A stretch of DNA of 64,000 nucleotides from Mesorhabditis belari (lineage: Eukaryota > Nematoda > Chromadorea > Rhabditida > Rhabditidae). A program made the position numbers and the translations under genes. The DNA lies in contig CAUEEP010000887.1 of the NCBI GenBank assembly GCA_958450365.1, positions 372,001-436,000 on the forward strand, given 5' to 3'. The notes below the pieces were generated by a model that saw only the letters and a program-made list of their open reading frames with translations, was not told the DNA's origin and ran no database searches. Shown here one piece after another: positions 21,921 to 32,710 of the stretch. Positions within the stretch are counted from its first letter, which is position 1. Each line of letters starts with the position of its first letter.

Positions 21921-22396
21921 CCAATATGTTTCCAATACGGTTCCAATATGGTTTGAATATGGTTCCAATATGGTTCGGATACCGTTCCAATACGGTTTCA
22001 ATATGGTTCCAATATGGTTCCAATATGGTTCGGATACCGTTCCAATACTGTTTCAATATGGTTCCAATATGGTTCGGATACCGTTCCAATACGGTTCCAA
22101 TATGGTTCCAATATGGTTCGGATACCGTTCCAATATGGTTCCAATATGGTTCCAATACGGTTCCAATACGGTTCCAATATGGTTCCAATATGGTTCCAAT
22201 ATGGTTCCAATATGGTTCCAATACGGTTCCAATACGGTTCCAATATGGTTCCAATATGGTTCCAATACGGTTCCAATATGGTTCCAATATGGTTCCAATA
22301 TGGTTCGGATACCGTTCCAATATGGTTCGGATACAGTTCCAATATGGTTTCAATATGGTTCCAATATGGTTCGGATACGGTTCCAATATGGTTCCA
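21921..22396. repeat. 11-bp minisatellite (GGTTCCAATAT/C)n
   Basis: About 43 units, with periodic variants GGTTCGGATAC and GGTTTCAATAT. The motif recurs near 3400, 27828-27945 and inside the piggyBac-like element at 57480-57860. Confidence 0.94.
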
Positions 22397-22424
22397 TAGT
22401 TCCATAATTCTTTATGTTTTAGAT

Positions 22425-22527
22425 CAGTTTATTATCAATTTATTATCAGTTTATTATCAATTTATTATCAATTTATTATCAATTTCTGATCAATCGCTGA
22501 TCAATTTCTGATCAATTTCTGATCAAT
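22425..22527. repeat. Short AT-rich array downstream of the receptor-like gene
   Basis: (TTATTATCAAT)n, then (TGATCAATTTC)n. It ends just before the putative stop of the minus-strand gene. Confidence 0.85.
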
Positions 22528-25500
22528 TTAGATAACTTTTGGTGGTAGAAGTCTTTCCAAAGCGAGCATCGCATTGCCGAACAATGGAACAATCATCATC
22601 AACTGAAAAAGATATTAGAAATCGTTGTCCATATCTGTCTTCAATCGTTTTCACTCACTTTATGTGGTAAGCGTTGATCCATCAGAAACATTTGCAAGAC
22701 GATGATCTTTAAATCGTCACTTTCCGCTCGTTTTGCCATTGATAAAGCCAGTGTTGTCAGTTTTTCGTCTTTTTGTGCCCAAATCTGTTGATCGTATAGG
22801 AGAATTGTTGGTGCTTTGGCGATCTGAAATTGCTTTGGTGCTTTGGCGATCTGAAAGTCTCTTTCTTTTTCGTTTGTGGTTAATGAGCACAAAGTGTCAA
22901 CGCTGTAGTGCTCAGCTATCAGTTTTTATTTTTCGATTAGACTGCTATTAGCAGTAGGACCAGCTGCGCTTGATATCAATCGTTGTATAAAATAAATTTT
23001 CTATCAAATGAAAGTAAATTGAAGATTTTACAAAGAAAAAAGGCTAGATTACGAACAAAATTCGTCGATTGTCAACGGGAAACGAAAGTAAAAAGTGATG
23101 GAGTTAACATGGTTGAGTTGAAAGGAGAGCTGAGCTTCCCGGTGGACATTCTTGGACATTCTTGAACATTCTTGGTCATTCTTGGCTATTCTTGACCATT
23201 CTTGACCTCTTTACGCCATTCTTTTTAACACTTTCTTCTTGGTTATTCAATGTTAAGCCGATTGTTTTTTGTGTTTAAACGGTACTCTACCTTCTTTTGC
23301 AATTTTTGTGGTACGAGTAGAAGGAGTACCATGATTCCACCAGCAATCACCATATATCCCACATTTAACCACGTAAATGCTGGCGACATTTCTTCTCGAT
23401 GACCCATCAATAAGAAGATGCCATTCACCTAGAAGTATTGGTACGATATCGTTTTCCCCTCAAAGATTAGCATCTAATAGCATTTAGCAGACTTTAATAG
23501 CATTTAGTAGCATTTAAGAGACGTTTAAAAGCATCTAGCAGACTTTAATAGCATTTAGCAGACTTTACTATCATAAAGAGACATTTAAGAGCATTTAGCA
23601 GACTTTAATAGTATTTAAGAGACATTTAAAAGCATTTAGCAGACTTTACTATCATAAAGAGACGTTTAAAAGGATTTAGCAGACTTTAATATCATTTAAG
23701 AGACACTTAATATCATTTAAGAGACGTTTAATATCATTTGAGAGACGTTTAAAAGCATTTAGCAGACTTTACTATCATAAGGAGACATTTAAGAGCAATT
23801 TAATAGCATCTAGCAGACTTTAATAGCATCTAGCAGACTTTAATATCATCTAGCAGACATTTAATAGCATTTAGTAGACTTTAATAGCATTTAGTAGGCA
23901 TTTAGCAGACTTTAATAGCATCTAGTCGATTTTAATTTAAGTGTCTGCCGATCTCTAAAGAAAGTTCAATGATTTACGGGATTCAAATGCATTTTGTCAA
24001 TTCATTTTTATCATTTCTAGCAATAAATCTAACAAATAAACACAAAATAAAAGAATTTTCTTTGAAAAAAAACCTTTTTTAATGAGAAAAAGGTTATTGT
24101 TTTGCCTTTTTTTGAGGTTTTTAACACCAAATCCTAGCTAATTCCTGCAAAAAACTGCTCCAGTACAAAAACTACGCACAAAAAACTCTTTTATAAAGAA
24201 TAATCCTTTAAAAAACCCTCTCTTCAACTCATCAAAAAGAATTGAAAGAAAATTTTGAATCAAACCTGCATGAGAATCCCGCCAACGAGACCGAATGATG
24301 TGAGTTTTCCGATATTTTTGTGAACATATTTGACCACACTCAGCACCTCTTGCTGTCTTGTGGAAAACGAGGTGAGTGTGACGATGTCCTAAAAGATTTT
24401 TGGTTCGATTTGTCGACTTTTTCTTTGTCGATTTGTCGTTTACCCCTAATTTTCCGATATCCGAAGCTTCAGCGAGGTCTTTATTGAAAGCTTTAAGCTT
24501 TCGGCTGACCGCGTGAATCGAGATTACATAAATTGCCAGCGAAATGCACAAGATGAGACCTGGAAAAGGGGAAAATTTAAGTGAAATCCCGAATTCCTGC
24601 ATTTCAAGTACGAGTTGGCAAGTTTCCAAGCCGTGAATTCTAAAATGCACCTAAACTACCGTACTCGAGACGGCGTCGCCGACCATTCCATCAAAATTCA
24701 TTCTTTTAAATTCATTTGTTGCCTAGTTTACCGCTTTTGGCGCGTTTTTCTTTGTTTATTATGTTTCCCTTTCTCTATTCGCTATAAGATTACCGTAAAT
24801 ACTGTAATAGTACCCCACCGCCCTCGTACAGTCGCGTAGTCGCAAAAGTTTTTTTAGTATTTCATTTTTTGCAAAGCACCCGTACTTTCAAAAAATGCGT
24901 CTTTGGTATCAAAAAATAGCTGAAATTCAGGGCTATTTTTTGATACCAAAGATAATGACGGTGCGGAGTGTTGCGTAGTCTAGCTTTGAACGCATTTTTC
25001 TCGACACTCGTTTAAGCTACAATGCTCGTTTAAATACAGTGGTCCACAAATGTATTGTCCCATTGCCATCCAAAAGTTTCTTTCGTATGAAAATCTTGCA
25101 AAATAACGATATTCCCAAAAAGTGTAGGGTATTTTGCTTACCCATAATACTCTACTTTTCAGGATTATAAGATTTATCCGTATACATTGCAGAAAAATTT
25201 AAGTATAAAACAAAAACAATAAGTTACTTAACAAATAGCTCCACAAAAGTAATGTCCCATTGATGTTTTCCTTGATTACTCTTTTTATTTCCGCGTTCTA
25301 TGAACATTAAATGTATTTTATTTTATTATTTAGATGGCTGGCAAGAAAAACCTTGACACTCCGAATCGCCAAGGCCCGGGAAAATGGGATGCGGGGAAAG
25401 GATGTGGCCAACCTCTTTAATTGCTCGAGAAGGACGGTGTGCCGCATTCTTTCTCAATCAAAAGTCGACCGAAACCTTCATCGAGGCCTCAAGGGTGGCC

Positions 25501-28500
25501 GACGACCAATCACAACCACAAAAGAAGATCGAGCCGTGATCCAAATGGTGAAAAACGATCCTAACAAAACACCAACCGATGGAAGCCAAATGATGAGGGA
25601 TCAATTTAACAGGGTTGTATCGCCGGAAACGATCAGATGACGATTAAATCAAGCTGGATTATATGCAAGAAGGGCTGCCCGTAAATCTCTGATAAAATCT
25701 AAGCACCGGAAGCAGCGCCTTGACTTTGCACGGACCTACCGAAGTTGGACGACACGTCTTTAGGCGAAAGTGCTATTTACCGATGAGACAAAAATCAATT
25801 TATTTCACGCGGATGGAAACCATCTTATTCGGCGACCGACTGGAAAGCGATACGCACTCAAGTACATTCGGCCTACCGTGAAATTCAACGGTGGAAACAT
25901 AACGTGTTGGGGTAAGAACCTTTTTAGTATTTTGTCACCTGACTGTTTTTCTTTAGGAGCGATGTCACGAACTTCAGTAGGTCCATTAGTTCACGTCAAC
26001 TCAACGATGGATGCTGTGGCCTACAAGAACATTATGGAGACTCAAATGCTTCCTTTTGCAACTCAAACCATGCCTCCTGGATGGATGCTCTACCAGGACA
26101 ACGACCCGAAACACAAGTCGAGACTGATGATGGGACGGCTGGTGACACTTCAAAATGGTACCAGAGCTCGTCTGCCCGGATGGTTTGCGGCAAATCGTGT
26201 TAAATTGATCAATCCACCTCCCTACTCACCGGATCTCAATCCAATTGAACATTTGTGGTCATTTGTGAAGTCGCGCCTCAAGGGAAAGAAATTCGATTCG
26301 AAGGCCGCCTTATGGGTTCACATTCAACGTCTTTGGGCCACCATCCGCCCAAGTCTTTTGAAAAATCTCGTGGATTCCATGCCGGATCGACTCAATGAAG
26401 CGATAAAAGCAAAAGGAGGACCAGGCAAATATCAATTTTTTGGAAAAATTGTTAATTCTTTGCAAATGGGACATTACTTTTGTGGAGCTATTTGTTAAGT
26501 AACTTATTGTTTTTGTTTTATACTTAAATTTTTCTGCAATGTATACGGATAAATCTTATAATCCTGAAAAGTAGAGTATTATGGGTAAGCAAAATACCCT
26601 ACACTTTTTGGGAATATCGTTATTTTGCAAGATTTTCATACGAAAGAAACTTTTGGATGGCAATGGGACAATACATTTGTGGACCACTGTATCAAAAAAT
26701 AGCTGAAATTCAGGGCTATTTTTTGATATTTAAACGAGCATTGTAGCATAAACCAGTGTCGAGAAAAACTCGTTCAAAGCTAGACTACGCAACACTCCGC
26801 ACCGTCATTATGGGGCTGGGGTACTATTACAGTATTTACGGTATGTTTATTGTTGAAATTTGTCTCCACGGTGCTATAGTAGTTGGGGGACAGTGTACAT
26901 TCATCTCTATTGAGCCAAAGCGCACTAATTTTTGCTTCTACGGTTTTTAATGACCTAGATTCTTAATTTGCTATTTATTTTGGGGAAAAATTGGTCCAGT
27001 TTTTTTTAGAACCTCGGCGACTCACAATATAATGATACTCGGGAAAGATATTCAGTCGTGTTTGCCTGACTATTTGTTTGTTGAATTTATTGCATTTAAC
27101 GGGCTTTGAGCTAGCTTTAGCTTTTAGTTTACAATCAACCGATCAACTCACCGACAAGCCCTCTCACGAGCGGCTCGGCACCCCAGAAATTCCCGAAGTT
27201 CAACTGGAGTTCACTGGAATGCCCAAGTGTTCAATGAAATTCATTTATCCACCCACCCAACCGTTCCATTTACTTCTCGAACCCAGATGAAATCCCTGCC
27301 CGAATGCGCTAAAATGCCCGTCAAACAAATGATCGAGAAGATGAACGCTTTGATGTGAGTTCTCGAGAAACTCTCTTCCGAACGGACTGGGCCCTGTAGT
27401 GTAAATGATTAGAAATCGGGGCTTTTGAAGATATTTTTTCACTGACTAACATCAGCCACTCTAAAGGTAATGTTTCCGGCTAGATCAAAGCAGGTCAAGC
27501 ACGGCTGATAACCAGGCTAAGGCAAAACCAGATCAGACGCCAGGCTTGGACTTCTAGAATCTAAGCCAGACCAGACCTGACTTGGTAAGGTAGTTGAAAA
27601 ATGGGTTATCGAACATTTGATATGCGTCCCGCCCCTTTTGCCATCGGGAATCTAACTTTGAGCTGAAATATCTTGGCGTTGGACTGTCTAATTTAAATAT
27701 TTTTGATACCATTAGATACGCCAAGTCTTTCTCTATCGATTGGTATAAAAAAAATATTTAAATTGAACGACCCAACACAAAGAAATTTAAGCTCAAAGTT
27801 AGCCAATGGCAAGCGCGTTCCTTCGTTCCAATACGGTTCCCTTTAAGGTCCGAATACGGTTCCAATACGGTTCCAATACGGATCCAATACGGTTCTAATA
27901 CGGTTCCTTTTAAGGTCCGAATACGGTTCCAATACGGTTCCAAAGGGACAGGGCAACGAACCTTCGTAAAAGGTTCGTTGCCCTGTCCCTTTGCCAGTGG
28001 CAATCTGACTTTGAGCTTAAATTTCTTGGTGTTGGGTCGTCCAATTTAAATAGTTTTTGTACCAATCGATAGAGAAAGACTTGGCGCATCTAATGATACC
28101 AAGAAGATTGAAATGGAATAGCCCAACACCAAGAAATTTCAGCTCAAAGTTGAATTGCCATTGGCAAAGGGACCAGGCATGTATAAAAGGTCCCACAATC
28201 GAAAAAATTAGTCCATTTACGTATATTCTCTTGCAGTCTAGCTATTCTCACCTCCTCTAATGCATCGAGTTTCTCGTGGAACACTCTAAAGTACTGTGCG
28301 TGTGTCCAAATGCCTAAACAGATAGCGGCAGCGATTGCGAACAGGAAAACCCCCGTTTCCATGTTCGATTCAGCCCAGATCACGGTGAATGCCTGGAAAT
28401 TTGTTTCTTGCATAGTCAACGTCTTGCTGGCAAAAAAAACGACCGTAAATACTGTAATAGTACCCCACAGCCTATAATGACGGTGCGGAGTGTTGCGTAG

Positions 28501-31500
28501 TCTAGCTTTGAACGAGTTTTTCTCGACACTGGTTTATGCTACAGTGCTCGTTTAAATATCAAAAAATAGCCCTGAATTTCAGCTTTTATTTGATACTTAA
28601 ACGAACACTGTAGCATAAACCAGTGTCGAGAAAAACGCGCTCAAAGCTATACTACGCGATGCTTCAACCGTCATTGTGGGGGTGGGGTACTATTACAGTA
28701 TTTACGGTAAATCTTTAAGCTCACTTTAGCATCATTGCTCATAATATAGAAGAATTTGGCGAAGAAAACGACGAGCACAAGGACGAAGAGAAGCGTTGAG
28801 ATGACGGCCCTGCCGGTGGCGCCGCGCTTTCGGCTTTCGGCCCAGCTGAGAAAAACTTTTTGCTAATTCTATTGCTAATTCTATTGCTATTTATTGCTTT
28901 TTTGCTTTTTTGCTTTCATTAAGTTTATTTTGAGATTTTTACCTAAAAATGGACTCCTGTAAATCGCATCCACTCAAACGGACCATTTGCTCGAATGGGC
29001 CAAACACGTGAACCCTCGGCCGGAATTTCCCGTCCATCATTGGGGATTCTAAAATATTGCAAAGTTAGCACTATTTTCGAGTCTTTTCGTGTCTTTTCGA
29101 GTCTTTTCGATACTTTTCTTTATGTTTTCCCCAATTTCCCCAATTTTTTGTGCATTTTGTGCATTTTAGCGCTTAACTCAGGATTTTTTTGTACATTTTA
29201 GCGATTAACTTGCTTAACTCGTTTAACTCGTTAAGCAACTCGCTTAAATTAAACAAAATTCACCTGGTGACTCCATTTCGTCAAATGTTTAAGGTGATTG
29301 AATGGAGAAAGCTTGTAATTAGTGCTTACAAAAAAAGCTAATAGATATAGATTGATTTATGAATAGATATTCTGTAAATTAAACAGTAAAACGGGTAGCT
29401 CTTTCTATTGAAAAGATCAATTTTAGTTCGAGAATCGTTAGATCTTTATCGAAGAGCGTTTTTTTTTTTTTTTTGATCGAACAGACACTCAAATATCTCA
29501 ATTTTCTTTTGACTAACAAGTTTAAAAAACGATTTTTGAGTTTATAAAGGCAAATTTAGCTTGGATTGAAAAGAAATTTCGTAGAGAAGTTTGGTGATTT
29601 CTCAAAGACTAAATCTATTGGGTTGGTGAATTGAAAACTGCGGGCTATTGTCATATGTGACAGTTTGAGCACTTTCTTCAAAAGAAACCCATTTTGGTGT
29701 CAATGGAAAAGTTGTAGAGAATCAAAAAACAAGCCTATATCCAAATATTCAGAACGATTCAAAAACTGGTTTTCAAGAAATACCAAATTTACGAATTTTC
29801 ACAGATGAAACGACGGAAAAGGAGGGGGGGGGGGGGGTTACGGTATCTGTCTGTCTTTCTGTCTGTCTTTCTGTCTGTCTTTCTGTCTGTCTTTCTGTCT
29901 GTCTTTCTGTCTGTCTTTCTGTCTGTCTTTCTGTCTGTCTTTCTGTCTGTCTTTCTGTCTGTCTTTCTGTCTGTCTTTCTGTCTGTCTTTCTGTCTGTCT
30001 TTCTGTCTGTCTTTCTGTATGTCTTTCTGTCTGTCTTTCTGTCTGTCTTTCTGTCTGTCTTTCTGTCTGTCTTTCTGCCTTACTGTACGGCTCTTTTTTT
30101 TCATTTTTTCAGCCGTATTTTGACCAATATTTGATTTTGCATGAATATTATATTTTAAGTTGTTTTTGGTGTCATTCGATGCGTTATTTCATCCTTCATC
30201 AAATGATCGTTAAAATAGTCGATATATTGGGTTGGTGAATTGAAAACTGCGGGCCATTGTCATATGTGACAGTTTGAGCACTTTCTTCAAAAGAAACCCA
30301 TTTTGGTGTCAATGGAAAAGTTGTAGAGAACCAAAAATCAAGCTTATATCCAGGTTTCCAAAAAGATACACTTAGTAGTTTCGCTTAAAATTTGTGTGTT
30401 CTGTGTGTTCTTTATACGGCCGCGTAATCGCTCGTCGTCTGGCGTAGGGCTTTTACATAACCCCCTTCCCTCTGCATTTGCCAAACTAATCTGGCCGGCT
30501 TCGAATCCTCAAATTGGACATTGACTTCTCCTCAAATCAAGGCTAATCTCAATCTATTGGATACGAAAACTACTGGAGACGCAAAAATGGAGGACTGGAG
30601 ATGTCCCAGTGTCCCGGTTTGGCCCAAGATGTCCCAGTGTCCCAGTTTGAGCTCCAGGTGTCCCAGTCTTCAAAAGAAACCCATTTTGGTGTCAATGTAA
30701 AAGTTGTAGAGAATCAAAAATCAAACTTATATCCAAATTTTCAGAATGATTCAAAAACTGGTTTTCAAGAAATGCCAAATTTACGAAACTTTCAAAAAAC
30801 TTGCATTTTAAACGAAACTACTAAGTGTATCTTTTTGGAAATTTGGCTATAAGCCTAATTTTTGATTCTCTACAACTTTTCTATTGACACCAAAATGGGT
30901 TTCTTTTGAAGAAAGTGCCCAAACTGGGACCTCTCCAGTCCTATTTTAGTTCAAAGTTCCGCAGTTTTCAATTCACCAACCCAATAAATCTAAACTAATC
31001 CAATTCCTATCCTATAGCCTCGAAAAATCATTTTACTGACTTTTAAACAAAGCAAAAATCAAAAACATACCAAGTTTAAGCTTCATTTCAAAGAAAAACA
31101 ATAAAGTTATCAAGATAAAGAAAACGATTGAGCACATGAGATGGCTTTAGGTGGAAATGGCGTTGATCTGGAGGGGAACAATGACTGGATTCGGAAGAGG
31201 AAAGAGGGAAAAAGAAGAGAAGAGAAATAACCAGTATTCACACATAAGCAAAAGGGGAACAAGGGGGGAAAGAGTCAGACAATATACTTACAGATACTTT
31301 AGAAGAAGTATCCGTGTATGCATTTATGAATGTGTTTGCGTTGAATTGGCAAAACTGTTTGCAGAAAAGCGACCAATTATCGAGTTTTTGATCATCTTTG
31401 TTCTTTAAGAGTTAAAATTTAGTTTTTTTGAAGTCAAAGATAAGTCAATTCTGACTATTAGTGATAAAAAAGCATGCAAAATGATTCTAGAAGCTTATTA

Positions 31501-32125
31501 CAATATAAAAATGATTCTAGAGGCTTATTACAATATAAAAATGATTCTAGAAGCTTATTACAATACAAAGATGGCTCTAGAGGCTTATTACAATACAAAA
31601 ATTGTTCTAGAAGCTCATTACAATATAAAAATGATTCTAGAGGCTTATTACAATATAAAAATGATTCTAGAAGCTTATTACAATATAAAAATGATTCTAG
31701 AGGCTTATTACAATACAAAAGTTGTTCTAGAAGCTCATTACAATACAGAAATTGTTCTAGAGGGTCACTACGATACAAAAGTTGTTCTAAAGGCTTACTA
31801 CAATACAAAAGTTGTTCTAGAAGCTCATTACAATACAAAAATCATCCTAGAGGCTTATTACAATACAAAAATGATTCTAGAGACAATTTTTCGGACCAAG
31901 CTTAGGCTAGATTCTATCGGTTTTATTAATCTGACTACTAATACTAATCTCTTTCACTACTACTAATCTCTCGGATCCCTTTCAAACCCATCAAAATCCC
32001 TAGTAAACATTTGAAACAAAGATTCCCAAAAACTCACCGGGAATTTTGATCTCTCTCGACAACTCTTTCAGCGATCCTTCTCGAGTCACCGAGAAAAGAT
32101 TCGACGTGTCGTAGTTGGTAGACAT
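22528..32125 (-). CDS. Multi-exon predicted multi-pass membrane protein, gustatory-receptor-like
   Basis: Assembled from splice signals on the minus strand: exons 32038-32125, 28943-29048, 28725-28845, 28252-28392, 27274-27393 (tentative), 24612-24639 (tentative), 24444-24559, 24266-24388, 23291-23428, 22659-22850, 22528-22602. All phases fit, giving about 415 residues. Predicted membrane segments, in order: [78 protein letters not shown] running on into [28 protein letters not shown], and a weak last one in [15 protein letters not shown]. Size, loop pattern and the R-x-L-spaced segment before SFGL resemble insect-type gustatory receptors and nematode GUR-like proteins, but the usual TYhhhhhQF end is missing, so the family is inferred. 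A 13-nt exon at 29264-29276 (ATGGAGTCACCAG) is an equally in-phase alternative start. Introns are full of repeats. Confidence 0.6.
22800..22860 (-). promoter_or_regulatory. Duplicated 3' splice acceptor in the receptor-like gene
   Basis: The sequence TTTCAGATCGCCAAAGCACC occurs twice, 27 bp apart, at the start of the exon ending at 22850. Either acceptor (exon start 22850 or 22823) keeps the frame; the choice adds or removes nine residues (IAKAPKQFQ). Confidence 0.6.
23465..23935. repeat. Array of AGCATTTAGCAGACTTTAAT-like units
   Basis: 17-20-bp units with variants (AAGAGACATTTAAAAGC, TACTATCATAAAGAGAC) inside an intron of the minus-strand gene. A short (ATTCTTGGACA)n tract lies at 23150-23215. 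Confidence 0.88.
25037..26689 (+). mobile_element. Tc1-like transposon, structurally complete, transposase broken
   Basis: TA duplications at 25035-25036 and 26690-26691. Inverted terminal repeats of about 226 bp (25037-25263 and 26464-26689) start CAGTGGTCCACAAATGTATT. Each repeat has two related motifs, an outer CCACAAATGTATTGTCCCAT and an inner CCACAAAAGTAATGTCCCAT, which is the IR/DR layout known for some Tc1/mariner elements. It lies inside an intron of the minus-strand gene. Confidence 0.9.
25334..26498 (+). pseudogene. Tc1-like transposase with two stops and a 45-nt intron
   Basis: The likely start MAGKKNL at 25334 is one frame off the main reading (25311-25640), which has the helix-turn-helix region [13 protein letters not shown] and [15 protein letters not shown] at 25638 and TAG at 25761 interrupt an otherwise continuous frame; by comparison with the family these would be single-base changes from Arg and Trp codons. 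The catalytic contexts [18 protein letters not shown] and [11 protein letters not shown] are intact, with roughly 11 extra residues between the last two compared with DD34E relatives. Positions 25912-25956 (GTAAGAACC to TTTCTTTAG) form an in-frame intron; its removal restores [12 protein letters not shown]. Confidence 0.85.
27060..27629. other. Intron region with a tentative minus-strand exon
   Basis: On the minus strand 27274-27393 could encode [20 protein letters not shown] and then a membrane-like [17 protein letters not shown], bounded by CTACAG and GTAAAT. It fits the phase of the flanking receptor exons but cannot be proved by eye. A plus-strand open stretch at 27078-27290 competes with it. 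Confidence 0.35.
27630..28185. mobile_element. Palindromic element enclosing a GGTTCCAATAC tract
   Basis: Inverted arms (about 27635-27810 and 27985-28180) share CTTTGAGCTGAAATATCTTG-like ends and the word 'caatcgatagagaaagac'. The centre at 27828-27945 consists of GGTTCCAATAC units. It sits in an intron of the receptor-like gene. Confidence 0.65.
28442..28708. mobile_element. Intact palindromic MITE (ACCGTAAATACTG family)
   Basis: 267 bp, ends ACCGTAAATACTGTAATAGT and its complement, near-complete hairpin with inner arms around GCTCGTTTAAATATC. It lies in the intron between receptor exons 28725-28845 and 28252-28392. Reference copy for those at 1567-2087, 6180-6690 and 24792-26842. Confidence 0.85.
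29277..29620. other. Intronic or upstream region, nothing recognised
   Basis: AT-rich with a poly-T run near 29460; no exon signal beyond the alternative start described for the receptor-like gene. Confidence 0.35.
29621..29815. mobile_element. Truncated mariner-derived fragment
   Basis: Begins TATTGGGTTGGTGAATTGAA and continues into the same arm as 30226-30987. It breaks off at about 29810 beside a 14-nt G-run and the next array. Confidence 0.7.
29848..30080. repeat. 12-bp minisatellite (CTGTCTGTCTTT)n
   Basis: About 19 very uniform copies, preceded by a G-run at 29825-29838. The read-through ORFs (SVFL or DRQK repeats) are not supported as genes. Confidence 0.95.
30226..30987. mobile_element. 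Mariner-derived MITE, about 760 bp
   Basis: Termini TATTGGGTTGGTGAATTGAA and TTCAATTCACCAACCCAATA. The inner inverted segments carry AAACCCATTTTGGTGTCAAT. A central GC-rich segment (about 30400-30600) includes TTCTTTATACGGCCGCG. The reverse complement of most of this element is found at 53560-54272. Confidence 0.8.
30988..31473. other. Intronic or intergenic, nothing firm
   Basis: The minus strand near 31070-31135 could read a hydrophobic [19 protein letters not shown] ending at a GTATGT donor, but its phase does not join the receptor model, so it is not called as an exon. Confidence 0.3.
31474..31890. repeat. 30-bp minisatellite with ATGATTCTAGAAGCTTATTA core
   Basis: About 14 units, each with TCTAGA, drifting from AAAATGATTCTAGAGGC to AAAGTTGTTCTAGAAGC along the array. 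A unit length divisible by three makes three overlapping spurious ORFs. Confidence 0.93.
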
Positions 32126-32394
32126 AAATGAGAAATGAGAGTGAAGAAGGGTTTAGTTTCGAATGTTTGAATGGATGGGCAAATCTGACAACAAGATTCG
32201 ATTGACAAGTACAGTCAAAGTGGTAAACAGAGAGAAAATATAGAACCTTAATCTTTAGGCAATCGTTTTTACAATAGATACAATAGATAAAAGATGGGTG
32301 ATAGGGTTTTGAGGTTGAAAAGATGATAAGGAATTTCCTAAACATTCAAATGTTTAGAAAATCAATAAGTTTAGGGGATTTAGAATGATTTAAA

Positions 32395-32710
32395 AGAAGA
32401 ATGGTTTAAACAAAAAGAAAAGTGATTTAAACAAAAAGAAGAATGGTTTAAACAAAAAGAAGAATGATTTAAACAAAAAGAAGAATGGTTTAAACAAAAA
32501 GAAGAATGGTTTAAATCAAAAGAAGAATGGTTTAAATCAAAAGAAGAATGGTTTAAACAAAAAGAAGAATGGTTTAAATCAAAAGAAGAATGGTTTAAAT
32601 CAAGAGAATGATTTAAAAAAGGAATGGTTTAAATCAAAAGAAGAATGGTTTAAATCAAAAGAAGAATGGTTTAAACAAAAAAAGGATGGTTTAAACCAAA
32701 AGAAGAATGG
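32395..32710. repeat. 19-20-bp array (AAAAGAAGAATGGTTTAAAC)n
   Basis: About 16 units, alternating TTTAAAC and TTTAAAT. Confidence 0.92.

Larger units (their letters stand above)
24792..26842. mobile_element. MITE split by a Tc1-like element
   Basis: Outer ends ACCGTAAATACTGTAATAGT and ACTATTACAGTATTTACGGT are inverted and match the intact copy at 28442-28708. The interior is interrupted at a TA by the Tc1-like element at 25037-26689. The left part before the insertion has an additional palindromic patch (about 24905-24950). Confidence 0.75.

Noticed and set aside
31070..31140. Hydrophobic minus-strand exon ([12 protein letters not shown])
   Set aside because: Its phase does not fit the receptor-like gene and no other gene around can use it.
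31458..31966. Three overlapping ORFs in the 30-bp array
   Set aside because: Unit length divisible by three keeps all frames open; composition follows the repeat.
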